A stretch of 62,669 bases of DNA, taken from NCBI GenBank assembly GCA_037383845.1, contig JARRON010000015.1, positions 1 to 62,669 on the forward strand, given 5' to 3'. Positions 24,849 to 33,847 of this stretch are shown here, piece after piece (the stretch's first letter is position 1; each line of letters begins with the position of its first letter). This DNA comes from JARRON01 sp037383845. GTDB lineage: Bacteria; Pseudomonadota; Gammaproteobacteria; Steroidobacterales; XN24. The translations under genes were made by a program, and so were the position numbers. Below the pieces are notes generated by a model that ran no database searches, was not told the origin of the DNA, and saw nothing but the letters and a program-made list of their open reading frames with translations.

Positions 24849-25299
24849 TACGGGAGCCCTGGACCTGTGCGGGATCATGGAGTATCTGCCGCACCGATAT
24901 CCGTTCCTGCTCATTGACCGGGTGGTTGAGTGCATCCCGGGCGAGTCCATTGTCGGAATCAAGAACGTGAGCATCAACGAGCCGTATTTCCAGGGTCATT
25001 TCCCCGGACGGCCGGTGATGCCGGGTGTGCTCATCATCGAATCCATGGCCCAGGCCGCCGGAGTGCTCGCCTTCCGCACGGCCGGTGAAAAGCCCGACGA
25101 AAGCGCCACCTTCTATTTCGTCGGCATCGACAAGGCCCGCTTCCGTGCTCCCGTGGAACCCGGGGACCAGCTCAGGCTGGAGGCGACCTTCGAGCGCCGT
25201 ATCCGGACGATCTGGCGCTTCAGCACCCGGGCTTCCGTGGACGGGAACGAGGTCGCGTCCGCGGAGATGATGGTTGCGCCCCACGGAGGCCAGCGGTGA
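24841..25299 (+). CDS. fabZ: 3-hydroxyacyl-ACP dehydratase FabZ
   Basis: Dehydrates 3-hydroxyacyl-ACP in fatty acid elongation and competes with LpxA/LpxD for the same acyl-ACP pool. The 152-residue hot-dog-fold protein has LPHRYPFLLIDRV, the catalytic H53 in QGHFPGRPVMPG and E67 in IIESMAQA. The ATG at 24841 follows GGAGGAAG and lies within the end of lpxD; an earlier in-frame ATG (24778) is not supported by homology. It ends in a GTGA overlap with lpxA. Confidence 0.97.
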   Translation: MADTGALDLCGIMEYLPHRYPFLLIDRVVECIPGESIVGIKNVSINEPYFQGHFPGRPVMPGVLIIESMAQAAGVLAFRTAGEKPDESATFYFVGIDKARFRAPVEPGDQLRLEATFERRIRTIWRFSTRASVDGNEVASAEMMVAPHGGQR

Positions 25300-26066
25300 T
25301 ACATCCCACGGCGGTTGTTGCTTCCTCGGCCCGGATCCACGAGTCCGCGGAGGTCGGTCCCTACTGCGTCGTCGGCGACGAGGTGGAAATCGGCGCCGGC
25401 ACGCGCCTGGGCCCCCACGTGGTGGTAGCCGGCCCCACGGTCATCGGGGCTGACAATCGCATTTTCCAGTTCGCCTCTATCGGCGACGAGCCCCAGGACA
25501 AGAAATATGCGGGGGAACCCACCCGACTGGTCATCGGCGACCGGAACACGATCCGGGAGTGCGCCACCATCAACCGCGGCACAACCCAGGACGAGGGCGT
25601 CACCCGGGTAGGCAACGACAACTGGATCATGGCCTACGTGCACGTCGCTCACGACGTGCAGGTGGGGAACAACACCATCCTGGCCAACAACGTCACCCTG
25701 GCGGGACACTGCGAGGTCGGCGACTGGGCCATCTTCGGAGGCTTCTCCGGACTGCACCAGTTCTGCAAGGCGGGTCCCCACTGCTTCATGGGGATGTACG
25801 CGGCCGTGAGCCGTGACGTGCCCGCCTACACCATGGTGGGCGGCCATCCTCCCAAGCCCCACGGCATCAACAGCGAGGGACTGAAGCGGAGGGGGTTTAC
25901 CGCAGAGCAGATCAGCCATATCCGCCACGCCCACAAGCTGCTGTATCGCAGCGGCCTGAAGCTGGCCGAGGCCGTCGAGCAGATCGAGGCGCTGGCAAGG
26001 GAGCAGCCGGAGCTCGAGCCTCTGGCCGCATCTATCCGGGACTCCTCTCGCAGCATCGTCCGCTGA
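25296..26066 (+). CDS. lpxA: UDP-N-acetylglucosamine acyltransferase
   Basis: Catalyses the first step of lipid A synthesis, transferring a 3-hydroxyacyl chain from ACP to UDP-GlcNAc. The 256 residues begin MIHPTAVVASSARIHESAEVGPYCVVG, a left-handed beta-helix. The conserved catalytic-His segment YVHVAHDVQVGNN is at about 114-126, and GGFSGLHQFCKAG and a helical C-terminal domain follow. The GTG start overlaps the fabZ stop (GTGA). Confidence 0.97.
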   Translation: MIHPTAVVASSARIHESAEVGPYCVVGDEVEIGAGTRLGPHVVVAGPTVIGADNRIFQFASIGDEPQDKKYAGEPTRLVIGDRNTIRECATINRGTTQDEGVTRVGNDNWIMAYVHVAHDVQVGNNTILANNVTLAGHCEVGDWAIFGGFSGLHQFCKAGPHCFMGMYAAVSRDVPAYTMVGGHPPKPHGINSEGLKRRGFTAEQISHIRHAHKLLYRSGLKLAEAVEQIEALAREQPELEPLAASIRDSSRSIVR

Positions 26067-26085
26067 CCGCCGGGCTGGCGCGCTG

Positions 26086-27249
26086 ATGGCTTTCCGGGTC
26101 GGTCTGATCGCGGGCGAGGCGTCCGGCGACCTCCTGGGCGCCGGCCTGGTCCGGGAGATCCGTCGCTACTATCCGGAGACGCTGTTCGAGGGCGTCGCCG
26201 GGCCCGCCATGCTCGAGGCCGGCGTCCGCGGCTGGCTGCCCCTGGAGCGCCTTTCCGTGATGGGCCTGACCGAGGTGGTCCGGCACCTGCCTGACCTGCT
26301 CGCGGTGCGAGGGGAGGTCGTGACCCGCCTGCTGGCCGCCCGGCCGGACGTGGTGGTGGGCGTGGACTCTCCCGACTTCAACCTGGGCGTGGAGGCACGG
26401 GTGCGCGCGGCGGGGATTCCCACCGTGCAGTACGTCAGTCCGTCGGTCTGGGCGTGGCGGCCCGGCCGCATCCGTCAGATCGCCCGCGCCGCCGACCGGG
26501 TGCTCTGCCTGTTGCCGTTCGAGACGGCCATCTACGAACAACACGGGCTGGACGCGGTTTTCGTCGGCCATCCCATGGCCGACGCCATCCCCATGGAGCC
26601 GGACCCCGCCGCCGCGCGGGAGGCACTGGGCCTGGGGGCCGACGACACCGTGGTGGCGTTGCTGCCGGGCAGCCGCCTGGGCGAGGTCCAGCGGCTGGGC
26701 TCGCCCTTTGCGGAGGCCGCGGCGTGGATGGCGGGCCGCCGGTCCGGGCTGAAATTCATGGCTCCCATGGCCAGTGCCGCGGTCCGGCGGCTGTTCGAGG
26801 CCCAGGTGGCCAAGGCCGCACCCGGCGTCGGAATCCGCCTGGTGGACGGGCGGGCCCGTCAGGTGCTGGAGGCCGCGGACGTGGTGCTGGTAGCCTCCGG
26901 GACAGCCACCCTGGAGGCGGCCCTGCTGAAGCGTCCCATGGTGGTCTCTTACAAGGTTTCCGAAACAACCCGCCGCCTGGTGGAGACTCTCAGGCTGATG
27001 AAGATCCGTCATTTTGCGCTGCCCAACCTGCTGGCGGGCGAGGAGCTGGTGCCGGAGCTGATCCAGGACGCCGCGACTCCCGAGGCCCTGGGCAGTGCGC
27101 TGCTGGAACTGCTGGACGATCCGGACCGCCGGGCGCGCCTGGCCGAGCACTTCGGGCGGATTCACCGGACCCTGCGGCGTAACGCGGACCGGCGCGCGGC
27201 GGAGGCAGTGCTGGAGCTTGTCGGCCGCCTGCCGGGAGGCCCGTCGTGA
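26086..27249 (+). CDS. lpxB: Lipid-A-disaccharide synthase
   Basis: A GT-B-type glycosyltransferase condensing UDP-2,3-diacylglucosamine with 2,3-diacylglucosamine 1-phosphate. The 387 residues start RVGLIAGEASGDLLGAGL, with VGVDSPDFNLG, the PTVQYVSPSVWAWRPGR segment and the C-terminal VASGTATLEAALLKRPMVV, all diagnostic. It ends in a GTGA overlap with rnhB. Typical gammaproteobacterial order. Confidence 0.97.
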   Translation: MAFRVGLIAGEASGDLLGAGLVREIRRYYPETLFEGVAGPAMLEAGVRGWLPLERLSVMGLTEVVRHLPDLLAVRGEVVTRLLAARPDVVVGVDSPDFNLGVEARVRAAGIPTVQYVSPSVWAWRPGRIRQIARAADRVLCLLPFETAIYEQHGLDAVFVGHPMADAIPMEPDPAAAREALGLGADDTVVALLPGSRLGEVQRLGSPFAEAAAWMAGRRSGLKFMAPMASAAVRRLFEAQVAKAAPGVGIRLVDGRARQVLEAADVVLVASGTATLEAALLKRPMVVSYKVSETTRRLVETLRLMKIRHFALPNLLAGEELVPELIQDAATPEALGSALLELLDDPDRRARLAEHFGRIHRTLRRNADRRAAEAVLELVGRLPGGPS

Positions 27250-27866
27250 TGGCGGGGCCGCAGCAGGGGAGCCTGGGATTCTTCCCGGAGCTGCGCCGTG
27301 CCGGCGTGGACGAGGCCGGGCGGGGTCCCCTGGCCGGACCCGTGGTGGCCGCGGCGGTCATCCTGGATCCGGCCCGGGAAATCACGGGGCTGGCGGATTC
27401 GAAGCAGCTGGTCCCGGGGCTCCGCGAGGAGCTGGCCCTGCAGGTGCGGGCCCGGGCGGTGGCCTGGTCCGTGGCCTGGGCGGATGCGTCGGAGGTGGAC
27501 AGTCTCAACATCCTGCGGGCAACCCTGCTGGCCATGCGGCGGGCCGTGCAGCGTCTGCCGGTGCGGCCCGGCCACGTGGTGGTGGACGGCAACCGGTGTC
27601 CGCGACTGGGCCGGGAGTTCACCGTGGAGGCGGTGATCGGCGGTGACGCCTGCCTGGCGGAGGTCAGCGCCGCCTCCATCCTGGCCAAGGTCTGGAGGGA
27701 CGGCTTCATGCGGCGGATGGACCGCGTGTTCCCGGGCTACGGGTTCGCCGCCCACAAGGGCTACGGCACACCCGAGCACCTGCTGGCGCTGGCCCGGCTG
27801 GGTCCGTCCCCGCTACACCGGCGAACGTTCCGGCCGGTGGTCTCGGTTGAGGCAGGTATGCCATGA
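27246..27866 (+). CDS. rnhB: Ribonuclease HII
   Basis: Cleaves RNA of RNA-DNA hybrids and single ribonucleotides misincorporated in DNA. The 206 residues show the catalytic DEAGRGPLAGPVVAAAVIL with Asp and Glu, later VVDGNRCP, and SAASILAKVWRD containing further conserved residues. It starts GTG (27246) or the immediately following ATG (27249), overlapping the lpxB stop, and ends with an ATGA overlap with dnaE. Confidence 0.96.
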   Translation: MMAGPQQGSLGFFPELRRAGVDEAGRGPLAGPVVAAAVILDPAREITGLADSKQLVPGLREELALQVRARAVAWSVAWADASEVDSLNILRATLLAMRRAVQRLPVRPGHVVVDGNRCPRLGREFTVEAVIGGDACLAEVSAASILAKVWRDGFMRRMDRVFPGYGFAAHKGYGTPEHLLALARLGPSPLHRRTFRPVVSVEAGMP

Positions 27867-30800
27867 GCAGCCCCGCCTTCGTTCATCTGCGGGTTCACAC
27901 CGAGTATTCCCTGGCGGACAGCGTGGTGCGCATTCCGGCGCTGCTGGACCGCGTGGCGGAGCTGGGGATGCCGGCCGTCGCCGTGACGGACCAGTCGAAC
28001 CTGTTCTCCATGGTGAAGTTCTACCGCGGGGCTCTGGCCCGCGGCATCAAGCCCATCGTCGGGTGTGATCTCTGGATCGCCGAGCCTTCCGACGAGCGCC
28101 ATCCGTCGAGGCTGCCCGTGCTCTGCGCGGACGACGTGGGCTACCGGAATCTCTGCCGGCTTGTTTCCCGGGCGTACCTGGAGGGCCGCAAGCTCGGCCG
28201 GATCCTGATCTCCCGGGACTGGCTCGAGCCGGAGTGCTGCGCGGGTCTGATCGCGCTGTCCGGCGGCCGCGAGGGCGACCTGGGACGGGCCCTTGTGTCT
28301 GGGCGTGACCGGGACGCCGACGCCTGCCTGGACTTCTGGCAGAAGCGGTTCGGCGACCGGTACTACCTGGAGCTGCACCGGACCGGGCGGGAATCCGAGG
28401 ACATTCACGTCGAAGCGGCCGTGGCCCTTGCAGCCCGCACCGGCACTCCCGCGGTCGCCACCAACGACGTGCGTTTCCTGGACCGGGACGACTTCGACGC
28501 CCACGAGGCCCGGGTCTGCATCCACCAGGGCCACACCCTGATGGACCCCCGCCGGCCCCGGGACTACAGCGAGGAGCAGTACCTGCGCAGCCCGCAGGAG
28601 ATGGCTGCCCTGTTCTCCGACCTCCCCGAGGCGCTGGCCAACAGCGTGGAGATCGCCCGTCGCTGCAGCCTGGAGATCACGCTGGGCGAGACGTTCCTGC
28701 CGGACTTCCCTGTGCCCGAAGGCGAGGACGCGGGGAGTTTCCTGCGGAAGACCGCCCTGGAGGCGCTCGAGGCCCGGCTGCCCGAGCTGGAGGACCCGGC
28801 CGCCGGGCGCCCCGAGTCGGCCTACCGGGACCGCCTGGAGAGGGAGCTGGAAGTCATCTGCGGCATGGGCTTTCCCGGATACTTCCTCATCGTGGCGGAC
28901 TTCATCCGCTGGGCGAAGGAGAACGACATTCCGGTGGGGCCCGGGCGGGGCTCCGGCGCCGGCTCCCTGGTGGCCTTCGTGCTCGGCATCACCGACCTGG
29001 ACCCGCTGCGCTACGACCTGCTGTTCGAGCGGTTCCTGAATCCCGAGCGGGTCTCCATGCCTGACTTCGACGTGGATTTCTGCATGGAGGGTCGGGACCG
29101 GGTCATCGACTACGTGGCCCGGCGCTACGGCCGGCAAAGCGTGGCGCAGATCATCACCTACGGCAGCATGGCCGCCAAGGCCGTGGTCCGGGACGTGGGA
29201 CGGGTCCAGGGTCATCCCTTCGGCTTCACCGACCGCATCGCCAAGCTGATTCCCTTCGAGGTGGGGATGACCCTGGACAAGGCGCTGGCCCAGGACGAGG
29301 AGCTGCGTCGCCTCTACCGGGACGACGAGGAGGTGACCGAGCTCATTGACCTGGCCCGTTCCCTGGAGGGGCTCGCCCGAAACGCCGGCAAGCATGCCGG
29401 CGGGGTGGTCATCGCGCCCACCGTGCTGACGGACTTCAGCCCGCTGTACTGCGAAGAGGGCAGCGACAGTCCGGTGACCCAGTTCGACAAGGACGACGTG
29501 GAAGCCGTGGGTCTGGTGAAGTTCGACTTCCTGGGCCTGCGGACGCTGACCATCATCGATCACGCGGTCCGGCGGGTGAATGCGCTGCGCGCCGAGCAGG
29601 GGGAGCCCCCGCTGGACATGGGACGCCTGCCCCTGGAAGACGCCCGGACCTTCGAGCTGCTGAGGGCGTGCAGCACGACGGCGGTCTTCCAGCTGGAATC
29701 CCGCGGCATGAAGGACCTCATCAAGCGCCTGCAGCCGGATTCCTTCGACGACATCGTCGCCCTGGTGGCGTTGTTCCGGCCGGGCCCGCTGCAGTCCGGC
29801 ATGGTGGACGACTACATCAATCGTAAGCACGGTCGCCAGGACGGCCCCATCGACTACTTCCACCCCTCCCTCGAGCCCATCCTCAAGCCCACCTATGGCG
29901 TGATCCTCTACCAGGAACAGGTCATGCAGATCGCCCAGGTGCTGGCCGGCTACAGCCTGGGGGCGGCCGACCTGCTGCGCCGGGCCATGGGCAAGAAGAA
30001 ACCGGAGGAGATGGCCAAGCAGCGCTCCATCTTCCTGGAAGGCGCCACGGCCCGGGGCGTGGACAACGGCACCGCGACGTGGATCTTCGACCTGATGGAG
30101 AAGTTCGCGGGCTACGGCTTCAACAAGAGCCACTCCGCAGCCTACGCCCTGCTGTCTTACCACACGGCATGGCTGAAGGCCCACTACCCCGAAGCCTTCA
30201 TGGCCTCCGTGCTGTCCGCGGACATGGACCACACGGACAAGGTCGTCACTCTCATCGACGAGTGCCACCAGATGGGTCTGGACGTTGAGCCGCCGGACGT
30301 CAACGCTTCCGGTCATGCCTTCGACGTGGCAGGCCCGGGGCGCCTGCGTTACGGCCTGGGGGCGATCAAGGGCGTCGGCCAGTCGGCAGTGGAGGCCATC
30401 ATGGCCGAGCGGCAGGCGGGCGGCGACTTTTCAGACGTGGACGACTTCTGCCGCCGCCTCGATCTGCACCGGGTCAATCGTCGAACCATCGAGGCGCTCA
30501 TCCGGGCCGGCGCCCTGGACCGCATCGGGCCCAACCGCGCCACGCTGATGCAGCGGCTGCCGGGCGCCCTGGCCCGGGCGGAGCAGAGCGCCCGTGCGGA
30601 GGCCGCCGGGCAGAATGATCTCTTCGGCGTCGCGCCGCCCCCGCCGGCCGCCGGCGGCAAGTCACCGGTAGACGACGCTCTGCCCGACTGGAGCCCCGCC
30701 GAGCGCCTGGCGGGCGAGCGGGAGACCCTCGGCCTGTATCTCACGGGGCATCCCGTGGATGCCGTGGCTTCGGACCTGGCCGCCCTGACCAGCGCCCGGA

Positions 30801-31366
30801 TCGCGGACCTGGGGTCGGAGCGGCCCGGCGAGGACGAGCGCGGCTATGGCCCGCCGCGCCGGGAGGTGGCCGTGGGCGGGCTCATCGTGGACATGCGCCG
30901 CCGTGGCAACCGGGTGACCCTGGTGCTGGATGACCGCAGCGGCCGGATGGAGGTGACCCTGTTCGACGAGGTCTACCAGCAGAGTCGGCACGTGGTGGCC
31001 AAGGACGCCATCGTGATCGTCGAGGGCGGGCTGAAGTTCGACGATTACCTGGACGACTGGCGCATCACGGCCAAGCGGATCACAGACCTCGACCAGGCCA
31101 TGGCGGACCGGGCCCGGAAGCTCATGATCCGATGGGCAGGCAACGGCGACGGCCGTTTCGTGGGCGAACTCCAGCGCACCCTCGAGCCCCATCTCCGGGG
31201 CGGCTGCGCGGTGGACGTGATATACCGGCGGGAGGACGCGATGGCCCGTATCCATCTCGGCGATGCGTGGCGGATCCGGCCGAGCGTGGACCTGCTCCAG
31301 CGCCTCGGCGGCCTGGTGGGTCCGGAGAACGTGCGCATCGAGTACGCCGTCCCCCTGGACGGCTGA
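27863..31366 (+). CDS. dnaE: DNA polymerase III alpha subunit
   Basis: The replicative polymerase catalytic subunit, of 1167 residues. An N-terminal PHP domain (HLRVHTEYSLADS) is followed by the polymerase active site with D401 and D403 in PDFDVDF and D555 in VKFDFLGL, numbers identical to E. coli. The tandem HhH and OB regions follow (MRRRGNRVTLVLDDRSGRME near 1010-1030). It is coupled to rnhB by an ATGA overlap and followed by accA, a conserved order. No proofreading domain is present, as expected, since DnaQ is separate. Confidence 0.98.
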   Translation: MSSPAFVHLRVHTEYSLADSVVRIPALLDRVAELGMPAVAVTDQSNLFSMVKFYRGALARGIKPIVGCDLWIAEPSDERHPSRLPVLCADDVGYRNLCRLVSRAYLEGRKLGRILISRDWLEPECCAGLIALSGGREGDLGRALVSGRDRDADACLDFWQKRFGDRYYLELHRTGRESEDIHVEAAVALAARTGTPAVATNDVRFLDRDDFDAHEARVCIHQGHTLMDPRRPRDYSEEQYLRSPQEMAALFSDLPEALANSVEIARRCSLEITLGETFLPDFPVPEGEDAGSFLRKTALEALEARLPELEDPAAGRPESAYRDRLERELEVICGMGFPGYFLIVADFIRWAKENDIPVGPGRGSGAGSLVAFVLGITDLDPLRYDLLFERFLNPERVSMPDFDVDFCMEGRDRVIDYVARRYGRQSVAQIITYGSMAAKAVVRDVGRVQGHPFGFTDRIAKLIPFEVGMTLDKALAQDEELRRLYRDDEEVTELIDLARSLEGLARNAGKHAGGVVIAPTVLTDFSPLYCEEGSDSPVTQFDKDDVEAVGLVKFDFLGLRTLTIIDHAVRRVNALRAEQGEPPLDMGRLPLEDARTFELLRACSTTAVFQLESRGMKDLIKRLQPDSFDDIVALVALFRPGPLQSGMVDDYINRKHGRQDGPIDYFHPSLEPILKPTYGVILYQEQVMQIAQVLAGYSLGAADLLRRAMGKKKPEEMAKQRSIFLEGATARGVDNGTATWIFDLMEKFAGYGFNKSHSAAYALLSYHTAWLKAHYPEAFMASVLSADMDHTDKVVTLIDECHQMGLDVEPPDVNASGHAFDVAGPGRLRYGLGAIKGVGQSAVEAIMAERQAGGDFSDVDDFCRRLDLHRVNRRTIEALIRAGALDRIGPNRATLMQRLPGALARAEQSARAEAAGQNDLFGVAPPPPAAGGKSPVDDALPDWSPAERLAGERETLGLYLTGHPVDAVASDLAALTSARIADLGSERPGEDERGYGPPRREVAVGGLIVDMRRRGNRVTLVLDDRSGRMEVTLFDEVYQQSRHVVAKDAIVIVEGGLKFDDYLDDWRITAKRITDLDQAMADRARKLMIRWAGNGDGRFVGELQRTLEPHLRGGCAVDVIYRREDAMARIHLGDAWRIRPSVDLLQRLGGLVGPENVRIEYAVPLDG

Positions 31367-31443
31367 GGTGCGCACGCGGGTTGTGCGGGACGCTGCCGGA
31401 AGCTAAGTTCTCTCCCTCACTCAGCGGTTTTCAGCGCCTGCGC

Positions 31444-32403
31444 ATGAACCTCAACTTCCTGGATTTCGAGCAACCCATCGCCGAACTGGAGGCGAAAATC
31501 GACGAACTGAAGTTCGTCGGCAGCGATTCGGAGGTGAACCTCTCCGAGGAGATTGCGCGCCTGAAGTCCAAGAGCGAGGCGCTGACCAAGAGCATCTTTT
31601 CCAGCCTGACCGCCTGGCAGATTGCGCAACTGGCCCGCCATCCCCAGCGGCCCTACACCCTGGACTACGTGGAGCGGATCTTCACGGACTTCGAGGAGCT
31701 GCACGGCGACCGGGCGTACGCGGACGACGCCGCCGTGGTCGGCGGCGTTGCGCGGCTGGACGGCCGGGCGGTGATGCTGGTCGGCCACCAGAAGGGCCGG
31801 GACACCAAGACCAAGGTGGCGCGAAATTTCGGCATGCCCCGGCCGGAGGGCTATCGGAAGGCGCTGCGGCTGATGAGGCTGGCCGAGAAGTTCCGGCTGC
31901 CCGTCATCACCTTTATCGATACGCCCGGCGCCTACCCGGGAGTCGGAGCCGAGGAGCGCGGCCAGAGCGAGGCCATCGCCCGCAACCTCCTGGAGATGGC
32001 CGGGCTGCGGACTCCGGTCGTGTCCGTGGTGATCGGGGAGGGCGGCTCGGGCGGTGCCCTGGCCATCGGCGTCGCGGATCGGCTGTTGATGCTGGAATAC
32101 GCGATTTACTCGGTGATCTCTCCGGAGGGCTGTGCGTCTATCCTGTGGAAGAGCGCCGAGAAGGCCGCGGACGCCGCCGAGGCCATGGGCGTCACTGCTG
32201 CGCGGCTGGCGGAGCTGGAGCTGGTGGACGAAGTGCTCGACGAGCCTCTCGGCGGTGCTCACCGGGATCCGGACGCCATGGCAGACGCCGTCAAGGCCGC
32301 CGTGACCCGGCACCTCGAGGACCTGGACAGGCACAGCCTGGACGAGCTCGTGCAGGGCCGGCAGCGGCGCCTGACGGACTTCGGGCGCTATCGGGAGGGC
32401 TGA
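31444..32403 (+). CDS. accA: Acetyl-CoA carboxylase carboxyltransferase alpha subunit
   Basis: With AccD it transfers carboxyl from carboxybiotin to acetyl-CoA, giving malonyl-CoA for fatty acids. The 319 residues equal the E. coli length and begin MNLNFLDFEQPIAELEAKID. Conserved crotonase-fold parts include GDRAYADDAAVVGG, FIDTPGAYPGVGAEERGQSEAIA and GEGGSGGALAIGVADRL. The ATG at 31444 is set by homology; the same frame continues upstream into the end of dnaE without similarity. A 77-nt gap separates it from dnaE. Confidence 0.97.
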   Translation: MNLNFLDFEQPIAELEAKIDELKFVGSDSEVNLSEEIARLKSKSEALTKSIFSSLTAWQIAQLARHPQRPYTLDYVERIFTDFEELHGDRAYADDAAVVGGVARLDGRAVMLVGHQKGRDTKTKVARNFGMPRPEGYRKALRLMRLAEKFRLPVITFIDTPGAYPGVGAEERGQSEAIARNLLEMAGLRTPVVSVVIGEGGSGGALAIGVADRLLMLEYAIYSVISPEGCASILWKSAEKAADAAEAMGVTAARLAELELVDEVLDEPLGGAHRDPDAMADAVKAAVTRHLEDLDRHSLDELVQGRQRRLTDFGRYREG

Positions 32404-32416
32404 CGCGGTCAAGCCG

Positions 32417-33736
32417 GTGGAGTTCGACCCAGGGCTTGTTCGGAGCTTCCTGGACGACGCGCCCCGGGCGCCGTCCGCTCTCCGGGTGGCTTTCAGCGGC
32501 GGGCTGGATTCCACGGTCCTCCTTTTCGCAGCGGCGGAGACCGCCGGGCTACCCCTGCGGGCGGTCCACGTCAACCACCGTCTCCACGAGGACGCAGACG
32601 CCTGGGAGGCTCACTGCGCGGCGGTCTGCGCCGGGCTGGGCGTGCCCCTGGACACGCGGCGGGTCGATGCCCGGGGCGGCATCGGAGAAAGCCCCGAGGC
32701 CGCTGCCCGCCGGGCTCGCTACGCCGCCCTGGCGGAGATCATGGCGCCGGGAGAGGCCCTGCTGGTCGCCCACCACGCGGACGACCAGCTGGAGACCGTG
32801 CTGCTCCAGCTGCTTCGTGGCGCCGGGGTGGCCGGCATCGCCGGCATGGCCGCCCGGACACCGTTCGGCCCCGGAGAGTTGTGGCGACCCCTGCTGGGCT
32901 GCGCCCGGTCGTCTCTCGTCCGCTGGGCGCGGTCCCGGGGCCTGTCTTGGGTGGAGGATCCGGCCAACCGGAACACGGACCTGGCTCGCAACCACCTTCG
33001 GTATCGGGTCCTGCCCGCGCTGCGCACTTACTGGCCGTCGGCGACAACCACAGTCGCCCGCAGTGCCCGCCACAGTGCGGAAGCTGCCGAACTGCTGGAC
33101 GACCTGGCAGCAATCGACGGGGCCCGGGTCGCGGCCGGTCCCGGTCTCAACCTGGAGGGCCTGCGGGGGCTGTCACGGCCCCGGCAGCGCAACCTGCTGC
33201 GGTGGTACGTGCGCGGGCGGGCGGTGCCGCTGCCGGACCAGCGCCGGCTGGAGACCCTGCTCGACCAGGCCGGTTCGGCCGGCGCGGACGCCACGCCGGT
33301 GGTGCGCTGGCCCGGCGCCGTGGCCACGGTTCACCGGGGGAGCCTGCAGGTGCTCTCCGAGGCGGAGTTCGATCCCCCCGCGGCGGCCACCATCGCCTGG
33401 CCTGATCCCGCGCAACCGCTGGCCCTGGGGCATGGCCTGGGGAGCCTGGTCCTGGAGGAGACCGGGGCCGGCGGCCTCGACCCCCGGATCCTTCGGCGCG
33501 GACCGTGGGTCGTGGGCTTCCGGGCCGGCGGGGAGCGCCTGACCCTTCCCGGGCGGCGCCACCGCCATCGGCTGAAGAAACTGTTCAACGAGGCCGGAGT
33601 GCCGCCCTGGGAGCGTGCGCGCACGCCGCTGATTCACGTCGCCGGATCCCTCGCCGCGGTGGGCGATCGCTGGGTGGCCTCCGAGTGGTGGAGTCCCCCG
33701 GGAAACAAGGCCCTGCGCCTGTCCTGGCGCCGCTGA
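32417..33736 (+). CDS. tilS: tRNA(Ile)-lysidine synthase
   Basis: Modifies C34 of the CAU anticodon of tRNA-Ile to lysidine so it reads AUA codons. The 439 residues carry the PP-loop FSGGLDST (S27-S32), an AVHVNHRLHEDADAWEAHC segment, AHHADDQLETVLLQLLRG and the C-terminal substrate-binding domain (RHRLKKLFNEAGVPPWER). The start is GTG 32417, 13 nt after accA. It is the last gene before a hairpin-containing gap, so the dnaE-accA-tilS transcript may end here. Confidence 0.94.
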   Translation: MEFDPGLVRSFLDDAPRAPSALRVAFSGGLDSTVLLFAAAETAGLPLRAVHVNHRLHEDADAWEAHCAAVCAGLGVPLDTRRVDARGGIGESPEAAARRARYAALAEIMAPGEALLVAHHADDQLETVLLQLLRGAGVAGIAGMAARTPFGPGELWRPLLGCARSSLVRWARSRGLSWVEDPANRNTDLARNHLRYRVLPALRTYWPSATTTVARSARHSAEAAELLDDLAAIDGARVAAGPGLNLEGLRGLSRPRQRNLLRWYVRGRAVPLPDQRRLETLLDQAGSAGADATPVVRWPGAVATVHRGSLQVLSEAEFDPPAAATIAWPDPAQPLALGHGLGSLVLEETGAGGLDPRILRRGPWVVGFRAGGERLTLPGRRHRHRLKKLFNEAGVPPWERARTPLIHVAGSLAAVGDRWVASEWWSPPGNKALRLSWRR

Positions 33737-33772
33737 CCCCGGCCCGGCGCCGGTGGCTTCGTTGTCCGGAAA

Positions 33773-33796
33773 GCCGCCACCTGATATCGTGGCGGC
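33773..33796 (+). terminator. Hairpin between tilS and pyrG
   Basis: GCCGCCAC (33773-33780) and GTGGCGGC (33789-33796) form a perfect 8-bp stem with loop CTGATATC. No T-run follows. A weak sigma-70-like pair TTGTCC (33762-33767) and TATCGT (33785-33790), 17 nt apart, overlaps it. It may be a terminator for tilS, part of the pyrG promoter, or both. Confidence 0.35.
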
Positions 33797-33847
33797 CCGT
33801 CGTGTTTCACGCGCTGCGGCGCCCTTCTTCAACGGCGGTATTCCTGG

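Noticed and set aside
27761..30316. 851-codon minus-strand frame opposite dnaE
   Set aside because: The dnaE reading has catalytic Asp residues at E. coli positions; the opposite frame has no protein-like features.
31367..31443. Promoter between dnaE and accA (TTGTGC-17-TAAGTT)
   Set aside because: Both hexamers match consensus at only about half the positions; accA can be read from the upstream operon.
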